From: Chitinophaga pinensis
Lineage (GTDB): Bacteria; Bacteroidota; Bacteroidia; Chitinophagales; CAIOSU01
DNA length: 64,000 nucleotides
Direction of reading: 5' to 3'
Assembly: GCA_945901065.1 (NCBI GenBank)
Contig: CAMDKI010000001.1
Coordinates: 124,001-188,000 of the forward strand
Position 1 is the first letter of the stretch. Each line of letters opens with the position of its first letter. This document shows, in pieces, positions 53,362 to 61,687 of the stretch. The notes beneath the pieces are model-generated. The model had not been told where the DNA came from and ran no database searches. It saw nothing but the letters and a program-made list of their open reading frames with translations. A program made the translations under genes and the position numbers.

Positions 53362-53389
53362 AATAGTAAAGTGTGTAGCGGTTGAGGTG

Positions 53390-53397
53390 CAAAGTTA
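53390..53397 (-). promoter_or_regulatory. -7 box TAACTTTG for the acyltransferase gene
   Basis: Perfect TAnnTTTG on the minus strand, 28 bp before the start codon at 53361. Confidence 0.6.
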
Positions 53398-53478
53398 AGT
53401 TAATTTTGACCTACGGTAGATAATAATGGGGTTTATTAGGAGCGTAACTAAACTATTGCCACTCGTTTTATTAATCCG

Positions 53479-53486
53479 TATCTTTG
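53479..53486 (+). promoter_or_regulatory. -7 box TATCTTTG that fixes the queD start
   Basis: Perfect TAnnTTTG box inside the longest possible reading frame (which opens at 53426). It shows that the real start codon is downstream, at GTG 53504/53507. Confidence 0.65.
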
Positions 53487-53506
53487 CCGAAATTTTGAGT
53501 AAAGTG

Positions 53507-53917
53507 GTGTACTTAACACGCAAAGAGCATTTTAACGCGGCGCACAAGCTATACAATGATAGCTGGAGTGAGGAGAAGAACTGGGCTGTATTTGGCAAAT
53601 GTGCCAATGCCAATTGGCATGGGCATAACTATAACTTGTATGTAACGGTAAAAGGCAAACCCGACCCCGAGACCGGTTTTATCATTAACGTGAAGGACTT
53701 GAGTCGCATTATAAAAAATGAGGTTGTGGATCAACTCGACCATAAGAACCTAAATATGGACGTGCCTTTTTTGCAAGGTAAAATGGCTAGCACCGAAAAT
53801 TTGGTGATTGTGATTTGGGAGCGATTGGAACTGCATATTGCTAAACATGGTTGTGCATTACACAGCATTAAACTATACGAAACCGAAAATATTTACGCTG
53901 AGTACTTCGGGGAATAA
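53507..53917 (+). CDS. queD: 6-pyruvoyl-tetrahydropterin synthase / 6-carboxytetrahydropterin synthase family
   Basis: This 136-residue enzyme starts at GTG 53507 (or 53504), giving the family beginning [16 protein letters not shown]. The longer ATG frame from 53426 adds hydrophobic residues unlike the family and crosses a promoter. Zinc ligands are His in HFNAAH and the two in WHGHNY; the catalytic Cys is in FGKCAN. DHKNLN and the C-terminal glutamate in ETENIYAEY complete the site. It lies 8 bp upstream of folE, so GTP is converted by FolE to its substrate. The product goes either to queuosine (a queG gene is in this window) or to tetrahydrobiopterin. Confidence 0.9.
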   Translation: MYLTRKEHFNAAHKLYNDSWSEEKNWAVFGKCANANWHGHNYNLYVTVKGKPDPETGFIINVKDLSRIIKNEVVDQLDHKNLNMDVPFLQGKMASTENLVIVIWERLELHIAKHGCALHSIKLYETENIYAEYFGE

Positions 53918-53925
53918 CCACCACT

Positions 53926-54546
53926 ATGCATCACGACGACGACGACCACTACTCTTACCAAAAACTAGATAGCTACAACCCCGAAACAACGGCGTTTATT
54001 GCGGAGCGAATTGGCAATATAATTACTTCGTTGGGTGAGGATGTGCAACGCGAAGGCTTATTAAAAACCCCTGAAAGGGTTGCCAAAGCGTACCAGTTTT
54101 TGACGCATGGTTATAATGCGGATCCTAAAAAGGTTTTGGAGTCGGCGATATTTGATGAGCATCACAGCGAGATGATTATCGTAAAGGACATTGAACTATA
54201 CTCGCTATGCGAGCACCACATGTTGCCGTTTTTTGGCAGAGCTCATGTAGCCTATATACCCAATGGAAAAATTGTAGGCTTGAGCAAAATTCCACGCGTG
54301 GTAGATATTTTCTCTCGTCGCTTGCAGGTGCAAGAGCGTCTTACCGTTCAAATTCGCGATTGTATAAATGAGGCATTGCATCCACTGGGTGTAGCCGTTG
54401 TTATTGAAGCCAAGCACCTTTGTATGATGATGCGCGGCGTCGAGAAACAGAACAGCGTAACCACTACTTCGGCTTTTGTTGGCGAATTTGAGAAACAAGC
54501 CACCCGTCAAGAGTTTATAAACTTGCTATCGGCTAAGTTGTCTTAA
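53926..54546 (+). CDS. folE: GTP cyclohydrolase I
   Basis: This 206-residue enzyme turns GTP into 7,8-dihydroneopterin triphosphate. Zinc-binding C and H lie in [19 protein letters not shown] and the second Cys in [21 protein letters not shown] and [21 protein letters not shown] are typical. The N-terminus carries an unusual HHDDDDH run of unknown meaning. It is directly downstream of queD. Confidence 0.96.
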   Translation: MHHDDDDHYSYQKLDSYNPETTAFIAERIGNIITSLGEDVQREGLLKTPERVAKAYQFLTHGYNADPKKVLESAIFDEHHSEMIIVKDIELYSLCEHHMLPFFGRAHVAYIPNGKIVGLSKIPRVVDIFSRRLQVQERLTVQIRDCINEALHPLGVAVVIEAKHLCMMMRGVEKQNSVTTTSAFVGEFEKQATRQEFINLLSAKLS

Positions 54547-54631
54547 GGAACACCCGTTTTAGAAAAACCAAGACACCCTTGCAGCAGGCCCGCTTCCCGC
54601 CGCAAAGGCATCCTCGTCAATTATAGTTATC

Positions 54632-56017
54632 TCACACCAATGTGGCATTGGCACTTACTGTTAAGGTGCTATCCAGCTCGTTAAGGGCTTGGTTTATCTC
54701 AGCATCAGTAAGGTCATGGTCAACCAAATTGCCAGCCAAATATTGCTCATAGGCCGATAGGTCGAAATGCCCGTGCCCGCAAAGATTGAACAAGATGGTT
54801 TTGGCCTCGCCCGTTTCCTTGGCTTTTAGCGCTTCTTCAATAACGGTAGCAATAGCATGGTTGGCCTCGGGCGCAGGCAGTATGCCTTCGGTGCGCTCAA
54901 ATAGCAACCCAGCCTCAAAGCATTTGCTCTGCTGCACCGCCCTTGCCGATATCAACTTATCTTTCAACAATTGGCTTACTATAACCCCAGCACCGTGATA
55001 GCGTAATCCGCCTGCATGTATACTTGGCGGCACAAAGTTATGGCCCAGGGTATACATCGGTATCAGTGGCACCATGCCTACGGTATCGCCAAAATCGTAA
55101 CGGAATTGGCCCTTGGTAAGCTTTGGGCAAGAGGTAGGCTCTACGGCAATGCACTCCACTTTTTTGCCTTGGGTAAGGTTGAGGTGTAAAAAAGGAAAGG
55201 CTATGCCCGCAAAGTTGGAGCCACCCCCAAAAGGTGCAATGACCATATCTGGAAAATCGCCAGCAATTTCCAATTGTTTTATGGCTTCTTGGCCAATAAT
55301 GGTTTGGTGCAATAGCACATGGTTGAGCACGCTGCCCAGGGAGTATTTTACATGGTCATTTTTCATGGCCACCTCCACGGCTTCAGATATGGCAATACCT
55401 AAGCTACCTGTTGAGTCTGGGGTTTTGGCCAAAATCTGCTTGCCGCTTTCGGTTTGGTTACTCGGCGAAGCAATCACCTTAGCCCCGAAAGTATTCATTA
55501 ATACCTTGCGGTAGGGCTTGTGCTCATAGCTCAACTTTACCATGTACACTTCCAAAGCAATGCCAAAGTGCTGACAGGCAAAGCTCAGCGCACAGCCCCA
55601 TTGGCCCGCACCAGTTTCGGTGGTTATGTGGGTTACGCCCTCCATTTTGTTGTAGTATGCTTGGGGTATTGCGGTGTTGGGTTTATGCGAACCGGTAGGG
55701 CTTACGCCTTCGTATTTGTAGTATATTTTGGCGGGTGTTCCCAGTGCTTTCTCTAAGTTGGTAGCCCTGATTAGTGGGGTAGGGCGGTAAATTTTGTAAA
55801 GCTCTTGTACCTCCTCTGGAATCTCAATGTACCGCTCCGTTGACACTTCTTGTTTAATCAATTCCATAGGGAATAAGGGTGCCAAGTCTTCGGGCCCTAA
55901 GGGTTGCTGCGTTGCAGGGTGCAGGGGCGGCATAGGCTTGTTAGGCATGTCGGCCAAAATGTTGTAATAGTGGGTAGGCATCTCACTTTCGCTAAGGTGT
56001 ATTTTCTTGCTTTTCAT
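54632..56017 (-). CDS. trpB: TrpB2-type tryptophan synthase beta subunit (TrpB-like PLP enzyme)
   Basis: This PLP enzyme of about 460 residues condenses indole with serine to form tryptophan. It belongs to the TrpB2 group, which acts without the usual TrpA contact. The PLP lysine is in [21 protein letters not shown] and the phosphate-binding [13 protein letters not shown] are present, as is [14 protein letters not shown] C-terminal sequence. I prefer ATG 56017 ([10 protein letters not shown]); ATG 56059 would add 14 residues. No trpA or other trp gene is nearby. Upstream on the same strand lie a Trp-rich leader peptide and a terminator hairpin, so expression is probably controlled by tryptophan-sensitive attenuation. 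Confidence 0.92.
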   Translation of the reverse strand: MKSKKIHLSESEMPTHYYNILADMPNKPMPPLHPATQQPLGPEDLAPLFPMELIKQEVSTERYIEIPEEVQELYKIYRPTPLIRATNLEKALGTPAKIYYKYEGVSPTGSHKPNTAIPQAYYNKMEGVTHITTETGAGQWGCALSFACQHFGIALEVYMVKLSYEHKPYRKVLMNTFGAKVIASPSNQTESGKQILAKTPDSTGSLGIAISEAVEVAMKNDHVKYSLGSVLNHVLLHQTIIGQEAIKQLEIAGDFPDMVIAPFGGGSNFAGIAFPFLHLNLTQGKKVECIAVEPTSCPKLTKGQFRYDFGDTVGMVPLIPMYTLGHNFVPPSIHAGGLRYHGAGVIVSQLLKDKLISARAVQQSKCFEAGLLFERTEGILPAPEANHAIATVIEEALKAKETGEAKTILFNLCGHGHFDLSAYEQYLAGNLVDHDLTDAEINQALNELDSTLTVSANATLV

Positions 56018-56133
56018 GGGATGATTTATTGTGGGTTGAACAGAAATTAACGCAGGCATGGTTTTGAAACCTATATGTGCCTTGGGTTGTATAATTTGTT
56101 ATCGATAAAAAAGTAAAGAAACCATAGCCGAAA

Positions 56134-56179
56134 GGGGGAAAAGAAAAAGGGATACTCGGTGCGACCGACGTATCCCTTT
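56134..56179 (-). terminator. Attenuator terminator in the TrpB2 leader
   Basis: On the minus strand a 10-bp outer stem (AAAGGGATAC / GTATCCCTTT) continues through a one-base bulge into a 5-bp inner stem (TCGGT / ACCGA) with a 3-nt loop, followed by TTCTTTTCC after the T-rich end of the stem. It begins 31 nt after the leader-peptide stop codon and 87 nt before the first possible TrpB2 start. The segment CCTTTTTC between peptide and stem could pair with GAAAGGG in the 5' arm as a competing structure. Confidence 0.8.
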
Positions 56180-56209
56180 CAGCTTATGGGTTTGAAAAAG
56201 GTAATAACG

Positions 56210-56275
56210 CTACGAGGCCGCTTGGACTTGCCAAACGCGCCACCAATTGTTACGTTGTACCTTTTGAATGTTCAT
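56210..56275 (-). CDS. Trp-rich leader peptide (21 residues) controlling the TrpB2 gene
   Basis: This short ATG frame encodes 21 residues whose core is NNWWRVWQ: three tryptophans in five codons, including a tandem pair. Trp is coded by one codon and is rare, so this is unlikely by chance right before a TrpB gene and a terminator hairpin. The layout matches ribosome-stalling attenuators of trp operons. A -7-like box TATACTTG (56280-56287) ends 4 nt before the ATG, which suggests a leaderless start. A longer frame opening at 56407 exists but crosses this promoter. Confidence 0.8.
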   Translation of the reverse strand: MNIQKVQRNNWWRVWQVQAAS

Positions 56276-56374
56276 GATGCAAGTATAACGACGAAATTTG
56301 GAAACTAGGTAGAATATGTGTAGATATATTTTATCACAATAAGTTTTAAGTTGATTTCTATTATTTTGCCCAAT

Positions 56375-56411
56375 TAACCAATAACAGATCAACCAATAGC
56401 CAATCAACCAA
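56375..56411. repeat. Heptamer array (unit TAACCAA) after the methyltransferase gene
   Basis: Units TAACCAA, TAACAGA, TCAACCAA, TAGCCAA and TCAACCAA (7, 7, 8, 7, 8 bp). It ends 6 bp from the stop codon at 56418. No inverted partner was found in this gap. Confidence 0.7.
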
Positions 56412-56417
56412 CGAAAA

Positions 56418-57308
56418 CTAGAAATTCACGTAGCGGGCATAGGTGCTCAATGGCAATTGCCTGCCTGCTTTATCAGTAAGGTATAACTCACCATATTCTG
56501 TTTTGCGAACATGGAAAACGGTCTTCACCAAATTATCGGCAATAAGCGATGAAAAGCCCATGCTGTATAGGTTCAGTATCACAAACGACGGCTGCGGCAA
56601 CATTAATGCTTGGCACTCTTTCAGCAACTCCATAATGCTCTCTTCCAACACCCATTTTTCACCTTCGGGTCCGCGACCATAAGCAGGAGGGTCAAGGATA
56701 ATGCCGTTGTATTTTTTGCCACGTTTTACCTCTCGTTTCACAAACTTAAGCGCATCCTCCACCATCCAACGGATGTTGTCCAAATTGCTTGCTATCATGT
56801 TTTCTTTACTCCAGTTAATCACTTGTTTGATGGAATCGACGTGTGTAACATCGGCACCCGCAGCCTTGGCGGCCAATGAGGCACCGCCCGTATAAGCAAA
56901 CAAGTTCAGCACTTTATAATCCAAGCTACCTTCGTAAGGCGAAGCGGCATCGTAAATAAAATCCCAATTGGTGGCCTGCTCCGGGAAAATACCCACGTGT
57001 TTAAAAGCAGTCAAACCCAACCTAAAACGCAGGTGCATTTTAAGGTATCTATACTCCATAAACCACTGCTCAGGCATACCCGTTTGCAATATCCATTCGC
57101 CACGCTCTAGGTCTGCTTTCTGGTCTTTGCCTGCTTTTTTGAAGTAGGCATGTGCAGCTTGCCAAACCTTTTCGGGCTGGGCTTTTTCCCAAACGGCCTG
57201 AGGCTCGGGGCGGCGCAAGGTATAGGCCCCAAAGCGCTCCAGTTTCTCAAAACCTCCGGTATCAATCAATTCGTAATCGGCCCATGGGCGTGGGGTAAGT
57301 AGCTGCAT
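56418..57308 (-). CDS. Class I SAM-dependent methyltransferase, RlmI/COG1092-like (rRNA)
   Basis: The start is ATG 57308, giving 296 residues; the frame to 57407 is rejected because a perfect -7 box lies between. SAM-binding motif I is VLNLFAYTGGASLAAKAAGA, with VDSIKQV next and the catalytic DPPAYGRGPEGEKW. This fits 23S rRNA cytosine-C5 methyltransferases of the RlmI type. An N-terminal PUA domain is not evident. The target base is inferred from the family only. Confidence 0.85.
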   Translation of the reverse strand: MQLLTPRPWADYELIDTGGFEKLERFGAYTLRRPEPQAVWEKAQPEKVWQAAHAYFKKAGKDQKADLERGEWILQTGMPEQWFMEYRYLKMHLRFRLGLTAFKHVGIFPEQATNWDFIYDAASPYEGSLDYKVLNLFAYTGGASLAAKAAGADVTHVDSIKQVINWSKENMIASNLDNIRWMVEDALKFVKREVKRGKKYNGIILDPPAYGRGPEGEKWVLEESIMELLKECQALMLPQPSFVILNLYSMGFSSLIADNLVKTVFHVRKTEYGELYLTDKAGRQLPLSTYARYVNF

Positions 57309-57313
57309 GGGTG

Positions 57314-57321
57314 CAAAGATA
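57314..57321 (-). promoter_or_regulatory. -7 box TATCTTTG directly before the RlmI-like gene (leaderless)
   Basis: Perfect TAnnTTTG on the minus strand, ending 5 nt before ATG 57308. Confidence 0.65.
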
Positions 57322-57411
57322 GTTGTTTTGGTGGATGGGCTATAGTCGAATGGATGAGGTGTATGGTTAGTTAATTCAAGTGCAGTGCTGAACTGAGCAA
57401 CCCCCACCCAG

Positions 57412-57437
57412 CCTCCCCCTGAAAAAGGGTGAGGAGC
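57412..57437. repeat. Dispersed palindromic element, copy 2 (CCTCCCC...GTGAGGAGCT)
   Basis: One extra A and one T insertion relative to the copy at 19510-19534; otherwise identical. Confidence 0.65.
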
Positions 57438-57485
57438 TTACGTAGTTTGTTTTTTAATTTTTGCCATAACAGGTTTCTCCCCGAA

Positions 57486-57516
57486 TGTCACCCTGAGCTT
57501 TTGTCGAATGGGTCAG
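57486..57516. repeat. Dispersed repeat TCACCCTGAGC...TCGAATGGGT, copy 2
   Basis: A diverged relative of the repeat at 26089-26127 and 60511-60562. Confidence 0.6.
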
Positions 57517-57604
57517 GGGGAGGGTACCTGCCTGCCGCAGGCTGGGGGTAAAATACGGGCGGGCTCTTGAAATTATAGTACGTTAAAAGCGAAATGCCAA
57601 CCCC

Positions 57605-57632
57605 AATTTTAAATTTTAAATTTTAAATTTTT
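57605..57632. repeat. Heptamer array 4x7 bp (unit AATTTTA) overlapping a stop codon
   Basis: Three exact AATTTTA units and one AATTTTT. The right end overlaps the stop codon (57631-57633) of the UbiE-like gene. Read on the minus strand it is AT-rich and may also help termination. Confidence 0.8.
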
Positions 57633-58350
57633 AATTCGCTCGGCTCCCCACAAAAGTCCTCAAGATAGGCGCGCGCCAGGTAGGTTGTGCGTGAGAAGAT
57701 ACCGAAGTGAAACCCGTGGCCTTCATCTTAGCTTCCAGCTCCTTAGGGCCGAGGAAGTTGAGTACGCTCTTAATGAGGTAGCTGAAAATATTGGTTTCGC
57801 CCGTAGTGAGAAAGCTGATGGGTAGGATGAATATATACCCTAATATCCACCAATAAGCTGCAGAGTACCAAGTGTCGCTTAACGAATAATCATGTATTAC
57901 CAACTTGCCATTGGGCTTCAACAGCGGCAGTAGTTGTGCCAACGATTTATCGTAATCGGGCATGTTGCGCAGTCCGTAGGCCATAAATATGGCATCAAAG
58001 CTTTCGGGTTGAAAAGTAAGCTTCATGGCATCTTGCAACTGCAATTGCAGTTTGCCTGCTTTTATTTCGGTGGCAAATTTTTCGCCAGCTACGTGCAGCA
58101 TTTCCTCTGAGTTATCTACCCCAGTTACTTTCCCAGTAGTTATGTAGGGTAGCAGCGCCCCCGTGCTTTTGCCCGTACCGCAGCAAAGGTCAAGTACTGT
58201 TTCGTTACCCTGTAGTTGCAGGAACGAGGCACTGCGATTTAAGTCGCTTTGGTAGCCTTGGCTTAGGCCAGTGGCCATATCATATCGGCGGGCTATTTTG
58301 TTAAACTCTTTGGGTACAGCAACTTTATTTTCGATAAGCGATTGAGACAT
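57631..58350 (-). CDS. UbiE/COQ5-like class I SAM-dependent methyltransferase
   Basis: The start is ATG 58350 (239 residues); the frame to 58395 includes a promoter box. SAM motif I is VLDLCCGTGKSTG, and FDAIFMAYGLRNMPDYDKSLAQ and LKPNGKLVIHDY match the UbiE/MenG pattern. A hydrophobic segment (YWWILGYIFILPISFL) before the C-terminal part could bind membranes or a lipid substrate. Quinone C-methylation is likely but not certain, so I give no symbol. Confidence 0.82.
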   Translation of the reverse strand: MSQSLIENKVAVPKEFNKIARRYDMATGLSQGYQSDLNRSASFLQLQGNETVLDLCCGTGKSTGALLPYITTGKVTGVDNSEEMLHVAGEKFATEIKAGKLQLQLQDAMKLTFQPESFDAIFMAYGLRNMPDYDKSLAQLLPLLKPNGKLVIHDYSLSDTWYSAAYWWILGYIFILPISFLTTGETNIFSYLIKSVLNFLGPKELEAKMKATGFTSVSSHAQPTWRAPILRTFVGSRAN

Positions 58351-58380
58351 GATGCAAATGGTTGTTTTGAACAATGGCAA

Positions 58381-58388
58381 CAAAGGTA
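58381..58388 (-). promoter_or_regulatory. -7 box TACCTTTG for the UbiE-like gene
   Basis: Perfect TAnnTTTG on the minus strand 30 bp before ATG 58350. Confidence 0.6.
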
Positions 58389-58526
58389 GGAACAAAAGGT
58401 TTTAGGTGGTTACTGGTGTATTAGTTAATTGGTTATTGGGTGCTTGCCCATGCAAGGAGGTATGGTAAAAAGCGGGTTGAAGATGGCCTGCAATATCATT
58501 TGTGTTATAACATTTGAGTTACGTCC

Positions 58527-58558
58527 ATTTTCAAATTCCCGAATTTTCAAATTTTCGA
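58527..58558. repeat. Octamer array 4x8 bp (unit ATTTTCAA) upstream of the ABC ATPase
   Basis: Units ATTTTCAA, ATTCCCGA, ATTTTCAA and ATTTTCGA in 8-bp register. A near-complementary octamer array (AATTTGAA) lies at 61699-61730. Confidence 0.7.
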
Positions 58559-58642
58559 ATTGAAAAGGCTATTTTTACGAGTCGAAGCAGGTTGGCAATC
58601 AATGGCCGCAGCGCAGCGTTTTAATAATTGGAGAAACATAGC

Positions 58643-60451
58643 ATGGCAGATAGCAAGGTATTATTGGAAGTGAAGGATCTGATAACCGAATTCCGCACGG
58701 AAGACGGCGTAATGACCGCGGTAAACAAAATCAGTTTTACCCTTAACCGTGGCGAAACCATTGGTATTGTGGGCGAATCGGGTTCTGGCAAATCGGTTAC
58801 CTCGCTCTCTATCATGCGATTGATACCCAGCCCTCCGGGCCGCATTGCTGGTGGACAAATTATATATCACCACAAGGAGAAGGGTCCAATAGATTTGGCA
58901 GCCCTTACCGAGAAGGAGATGCGCGAGTTCCGTGGTAACGAGATTTCGATGATTTTTCAAGAGCCAATGACGTCGTTAAACCCAGTTTTTACCTGTGGAG
59001 ATCAAGTGGCGGAGGCTATTATGCTTCATCAAAAAAAGAACAAAACCGAGGCGCGCCAAATGACCTTGGACTTATTTAAGAAAGTACAACTGCCCCGGCC
59101 GGAGAAGATTTTGGATGCTTACCCGCACCAAATTTCGGGCGGACAAAAGCAGCGCGTTATGATTGCCATGGCCATGAGTTGCAACCCAGGTATACTGATT
59201 GCCGATGAGCCAACAACTGCCTTGGATGTAACCGTGCAGGCTACCATTCTTGATTTGATGCGCGAACTACGCGACGAGATTGATACTTCTATCATCTTCA
59301 TTACGCACGATTTGGGTGTGATAGCCGAAATTGCTGACCGTGTGATAGTGATGTACAAAGGTGATATTGTGGAGCAAGGGCCGATTAAGGACATCTTTAG
59401 CAATCCACAGCACCCATATACCAAAGGCTTGTTGGCTTGCCGCCCACCATTGGAAAAACGCTATAGCGAGTTGCCTACCATTGCCAATTTTATGGGTAAG
59501 GACGAAAATGGTAAATTGATTGAGCTGCAAAGCAATATTGAGGAAGTAATTGCACGAGTGACTATCAGCGACGAGGTACATAGCCTGCGTTTGGTTGAAT
59601 TGAAAAAGCAAGAGCCGCTGTTGCAAGTGAAAAATCTTTGCACTTGGTTTCCGAGCACGAAGAACTTTTTTGGCAAAACCATTGATTACGTAAAGGCCGT
59701 TGATAATATTTCGTTCGATGTTTACCCAGGCGAAACGCTAGGGTTGGTGGGCGAGTCGGGTTGTGGTAAAACCACCACAGGCCGCAGTATTTTGCGCCTG
59801 GCCCCAGTTACTAGTGGCGAGATTATTTATAAAGGCCGAAACATACTCAACGTTTCCGATTCGGAGATGAAGGAGTTGCGCGAGGAGATGCAAATCATTT
59901 TCCAAGACCCATATAGCTCGCTGAACCCACGCATGACCATCGGCGGCGCCATTATGGAGCCGATGCAGGTGCACGGCATCTATAACAGCGATAAAGAACG
60001 TAAAGAGCGTGTAGAACATTTGCTGGATACGGTGGGTTTGCCGGGTGCGCACTTTAGCCGCTACCCGCATGAGTTTAGCGGTGGCCAGCGCCAACGTATT
60101 TGTATTGCCCGTGCCTTGGCCTTGAACCCTAGCTTTATCATTTGCGATGAGTCGGTATCGGCATTAGACGTATCAGTACAGGCACAGGTGTTGAACTTGT
60201 TGATTAAGCTGCGCGAGGAGTTCAAATTCACGTATATCTTCATTTCGCATGACCTTTCGGTAGTGAAATTTATGAGTGACCGCATGGTGGTGATGAACAA
60301 AGGCAAAATTGAAGAAATGGGACCTGCCGATAGCATATACAACAACCCGCAACAAGAATACACCAAAGGTCTCATCAGTGCCATCCCTAAAGGCCGCATT
60401 GAAGACATAGAGCGCCGCATAGCCGAAAGGCATGCTGGGGTTGGAGCTTAA
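58643..60451 (+). CDS. Fused dipeptide/oligopeptide-type ABC transporter ATP-binding protein (two NBDs)
   Basis: This 602-residue protein joins two ATPase domains equal to DppD and DppF. First domain: GESGSGKS (Walker A), SGGQKQRV (signature), ADEPTTALD (Walker B). Second domain: [25 protein letters not shown]. Each is followed by the oligopeptide-type tail ([26 protein letters not shown]). The start is ATG 58643, preceded by GGAG 10 nt upstream, one of the few Shine-Dalgarno-like sites here. No permease or binding-protein gene is adjacent, so its membrane partners lie elsewhere. Confidence 0.94.
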   Translation: MADSKVLLEVKDLITEFRTEDGVMTAVNKISFTLNRGETIGIVGESGSGKSVTSLSIMRLIPSPPGRIAGGQIIYHHKEKGPIDLAALTEKEMREFRGNEISMIFQEPMTSLNPVFTCGDQVAEAIMLHQKKNKTEARQMTLDLFKKVQLPRPEKILDAYPHQISGGQKQRVMIAMAMSCNPGILIADEPTTALDVTVQATILDLMRELRDEIDTSIIFITHDLGVIAEIADRVIVMYKGDIVEQGPIKDIFSNPQHPYTKGLLACRPPLEKRYSELPTIANFMGKDENGKLIELQSNIEEVIARVTISDEVHSLRLVELKKQEPLLQVKNLCTWFPSTKNFFGKTIDYVKAVDNISFDVYPGETLGLVGESGCGKTTTGRSILRLAPVTSGEIIYKGRNILNVSDSEMKELREEMQIIFQDPYSSLNPRMTIGGAIMEPMQVHGIYNSDKERKERVEHLLDTVGLPGAHFSRYPHEFSGGQRQRICIARALALNPSFIICDESVSALDVSVQAQVLNLLIKLREEFKFTYIFISHDLSVVKFMSDRMVVMNKGKIEEMGPADSIYNNPQQEYTKGLISAIPKGRIEDIERRIAERHAGVGA

Positions 60452-60456
60452 GTTTA

Positions 60457-60484
60457 GTTGCGGGTTGCAGGTTACGAGTTGCGA
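60457..60484. repeat. Heptamer array 4x7 bp (unit GTTGCGG/GTTGCGA) after the ABC ATPase
   Basis: Units GTTGCGG, GTTGCAG, GTTACGA and GTTGCGA, then GTTTTTT. It begins 6 bp after the stop codon. Confidence 0.8.
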
Positions 60485-60510
60485 GTTTTTTAACAATGCG
60501 ACAATAGGCA

Positions 60511-60562
60511 TGTCATCCTGAGCCTCGTTTAAAACGAGATCGAAGGGTGCGCGCGTGGGCTA
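60511..60562. repeat. Dispersed repeat TCATCCTGAGC...TCGAAGGGTG, copy 3 with internal palindrome
   Basis: Same flanks as the copy at 26089-26127 (TGTCATCCTGAGC and TCGAAGGGTGCGC), but with an internal palindrome CTCGTTT-A-AAACGAG in place of TTG. Confidence 0.78.
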
Positions 60563-60616
60563 GTTGCGTTGAGCATGCCCCTTGAATTACTCTGAAACCT
60601 ATAGCAGGAGAAGATT

Positions 60617-60651
60617 ACTGTGGACCATCGACTATCGACCATGGACTACTC
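60617..60651. repeat. Heptamer array 5x7 bp (unit ACYATSG) overlapping the GT2 stop codon
   Basis: Units ACTGTGG, ACCATCG, ACTATCG, ACCATGG and ACTACTC. The last unit contains the stop codon of the glycosyltransferase gene (60646-60648, minus strand), so the array extends into coding sequence. Confidence 0.8.
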
Positions 60652-61683
60652 AACCCCCAACTCGCTAAACCTCTTCTTCCCTTTGACAAAAAACTGCCAA
60701 AGGATGCTTTTGTGGTAGAGGCCTTCGGTGTTAGCCGTTTTACCTGCTGATAGCGCTTGGGTAGCGATTCTTTTCTTGCGGATGATACTAAGGGTGTTAA
60801 AGAATTCCATGTGTGCTTTGGCAATGGCCTTATAATCGCCCACCTTACCGGTTAACAGAGAGCGGTAAGCAGCAACAACATCTAGCAGCAGGCGCAAGGC
60901 TATAGTGCGCTTAAAACCTTGTTCGGGCAGGTTTTTATACATCATCCACAAGTTGTTGCGGAAATTGAGGAACGTCTTACGAGGGTTGCCTTGAGGTAAA
61001 CTGCCACCGCCTACATGGTACACCAACGAATGCGGCGTATACAGCAAACCGTAGCCAGCATTTTTCATGCGCCAGCAAAGGTCAATCTCTTCCATGTGCG
61101 CAAAAAAATCGGCATCCAGTCCGCCCAATTGATGATATAGTTCTGCCCTTACAAACATTGCCGCACCGCTTGCCCAAAATATAGGGATAACGGTATCATA
61201 CTGGCCTTCGTCTTTCTCCACCACATCAAACAAACGCCCACGGCAAAAAGTATAGCCTAGGTAGTCCATAAAACCGCCAGCAGCGCCGGCATATTCAAGG
61301 TAGTCTTTTTGGTGGTAGGCACGTAGCTTCGGTTGGCAAGCACCTGCTTCGGGGTGCCGCTCCATGAGTTCCACCATAGGCTCTAGCCAACCCGGGGTTA
61401 CTTCCACATCTTGGTTAAGGAGTACGTAGTAGTCGGCTTGTATTTGCTTTAGTCCCTCGTTGTAGCCGCCCGCGAAGCCTAGGTTTTTGGGCAGTGCCAC
61501 CAACTTTACTTGCGGGTAGTGCTCAGCCAACCAAACCGCGGTATCGTCAGTACTAGCATTATCAATAACATAATGCGTTGCATGCGCATAGGTAGTTGCC
61601 ACCACCGACGGCAGAAACTGCTCCAAGAACTTGCGTCCGTTCCAGCTCAATATAGCTACCGCTACTGTGGGGTTAATGGGCAT
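60646..61683 (-). CDS. Family 2 glycosyltransferase (rhamnosyltransferase-like)
   Basis: This 345-residue GT-A enzyme begins VAVAILSWNGRKFLEQFLPSV and has DNASTDDT, NLGFAGGYNEG, the metal-binding LLNQDVEV and the acceptor-site FFAHMEEIDLCWRM. It resembles WbbL/rhamnosyl transferases and would add a sugar to a surface glycan. It stands alone. A perfect -7 box ends 4 nt before its ATG. Confidence 0.92.
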   Translation of the reverse strand: MPINPTVAVAILSWNGRKFLEQFLPSVVATTYAHATHYVIDNASTDDTAVWLAEHYPQVKLVALPKNLGFAGGYNEGLKQIQADYYVLLNQDVEVTPGWLEPMVELMERHPEAGACQPKLRAYHQKDYLEYAGAAGGFMDYLGYTFCRGRLFDVVEKDEGQYDTVIPIFWASGAAMFVRAELYHQLGGLDADFFAHMEEIDLCWRMKNAGYGLLYTPHSLVYHVGGGSLPQGNPRKTFLNFRNNLWMMYKNLPEQGFKRTIALRLLLDVVAAYRSLLTGKVGDYKAIAKAHMEFFNTLSIIRKKRIATQALSAGKTANTEGLYHKSILWQFFVKGKKRFSELGVE

Positions 61684-61687
61684 GGGG

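Larger units (their letters stand above)
56060..56417 (-). other. 358-bp leader region of the TrpB2 gene
   Basis: Read on the minus strand it holds a heptamer array next to the methyltransferase stop, a -7-like box TATACTTG (56280-56287), the Trp leader peptide frame (56275-56210), a terminator hairpin (56179-56146) with a T-rich tail, and about 85 bp of AT-rich sequence before the enzyme's start. Confidence 0.75.
57309..57604. other. Intergenic region with several dispersed repeats
   Basis: This gap carries the second CCTCCCC palindromic element (57412-57437), a degenerate copy of the CCTGAGC/TCGAA repeat (57486-57516) and a short palindrome GCCTGCCGCAGGC-like (about 57530-57543). No gene was recognised. 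Its right border is a heptamer array at the methyltransferase stop. Confidence 0.65.

Noticed and set aside
53426..53503. ATG start at 53426 for queD
   Set aside because: The added 26 residues are hydrophobic, unlike the family, and contain a perfect -7 promoter box.
56276..56407. Upstream extension of the Trp leader frame to 65 residues
   Set aside because: It runs through a heptamer array and the likely -7 box; the 21-residue ATG frame explains the Trp cluster better.
57309..57407. Longer start for the RlmI-like methyltransferase
   Set aside because: A perfect -7 box at 57314-57321 lies inside the extension, and the family-like sequence begins at 57308.
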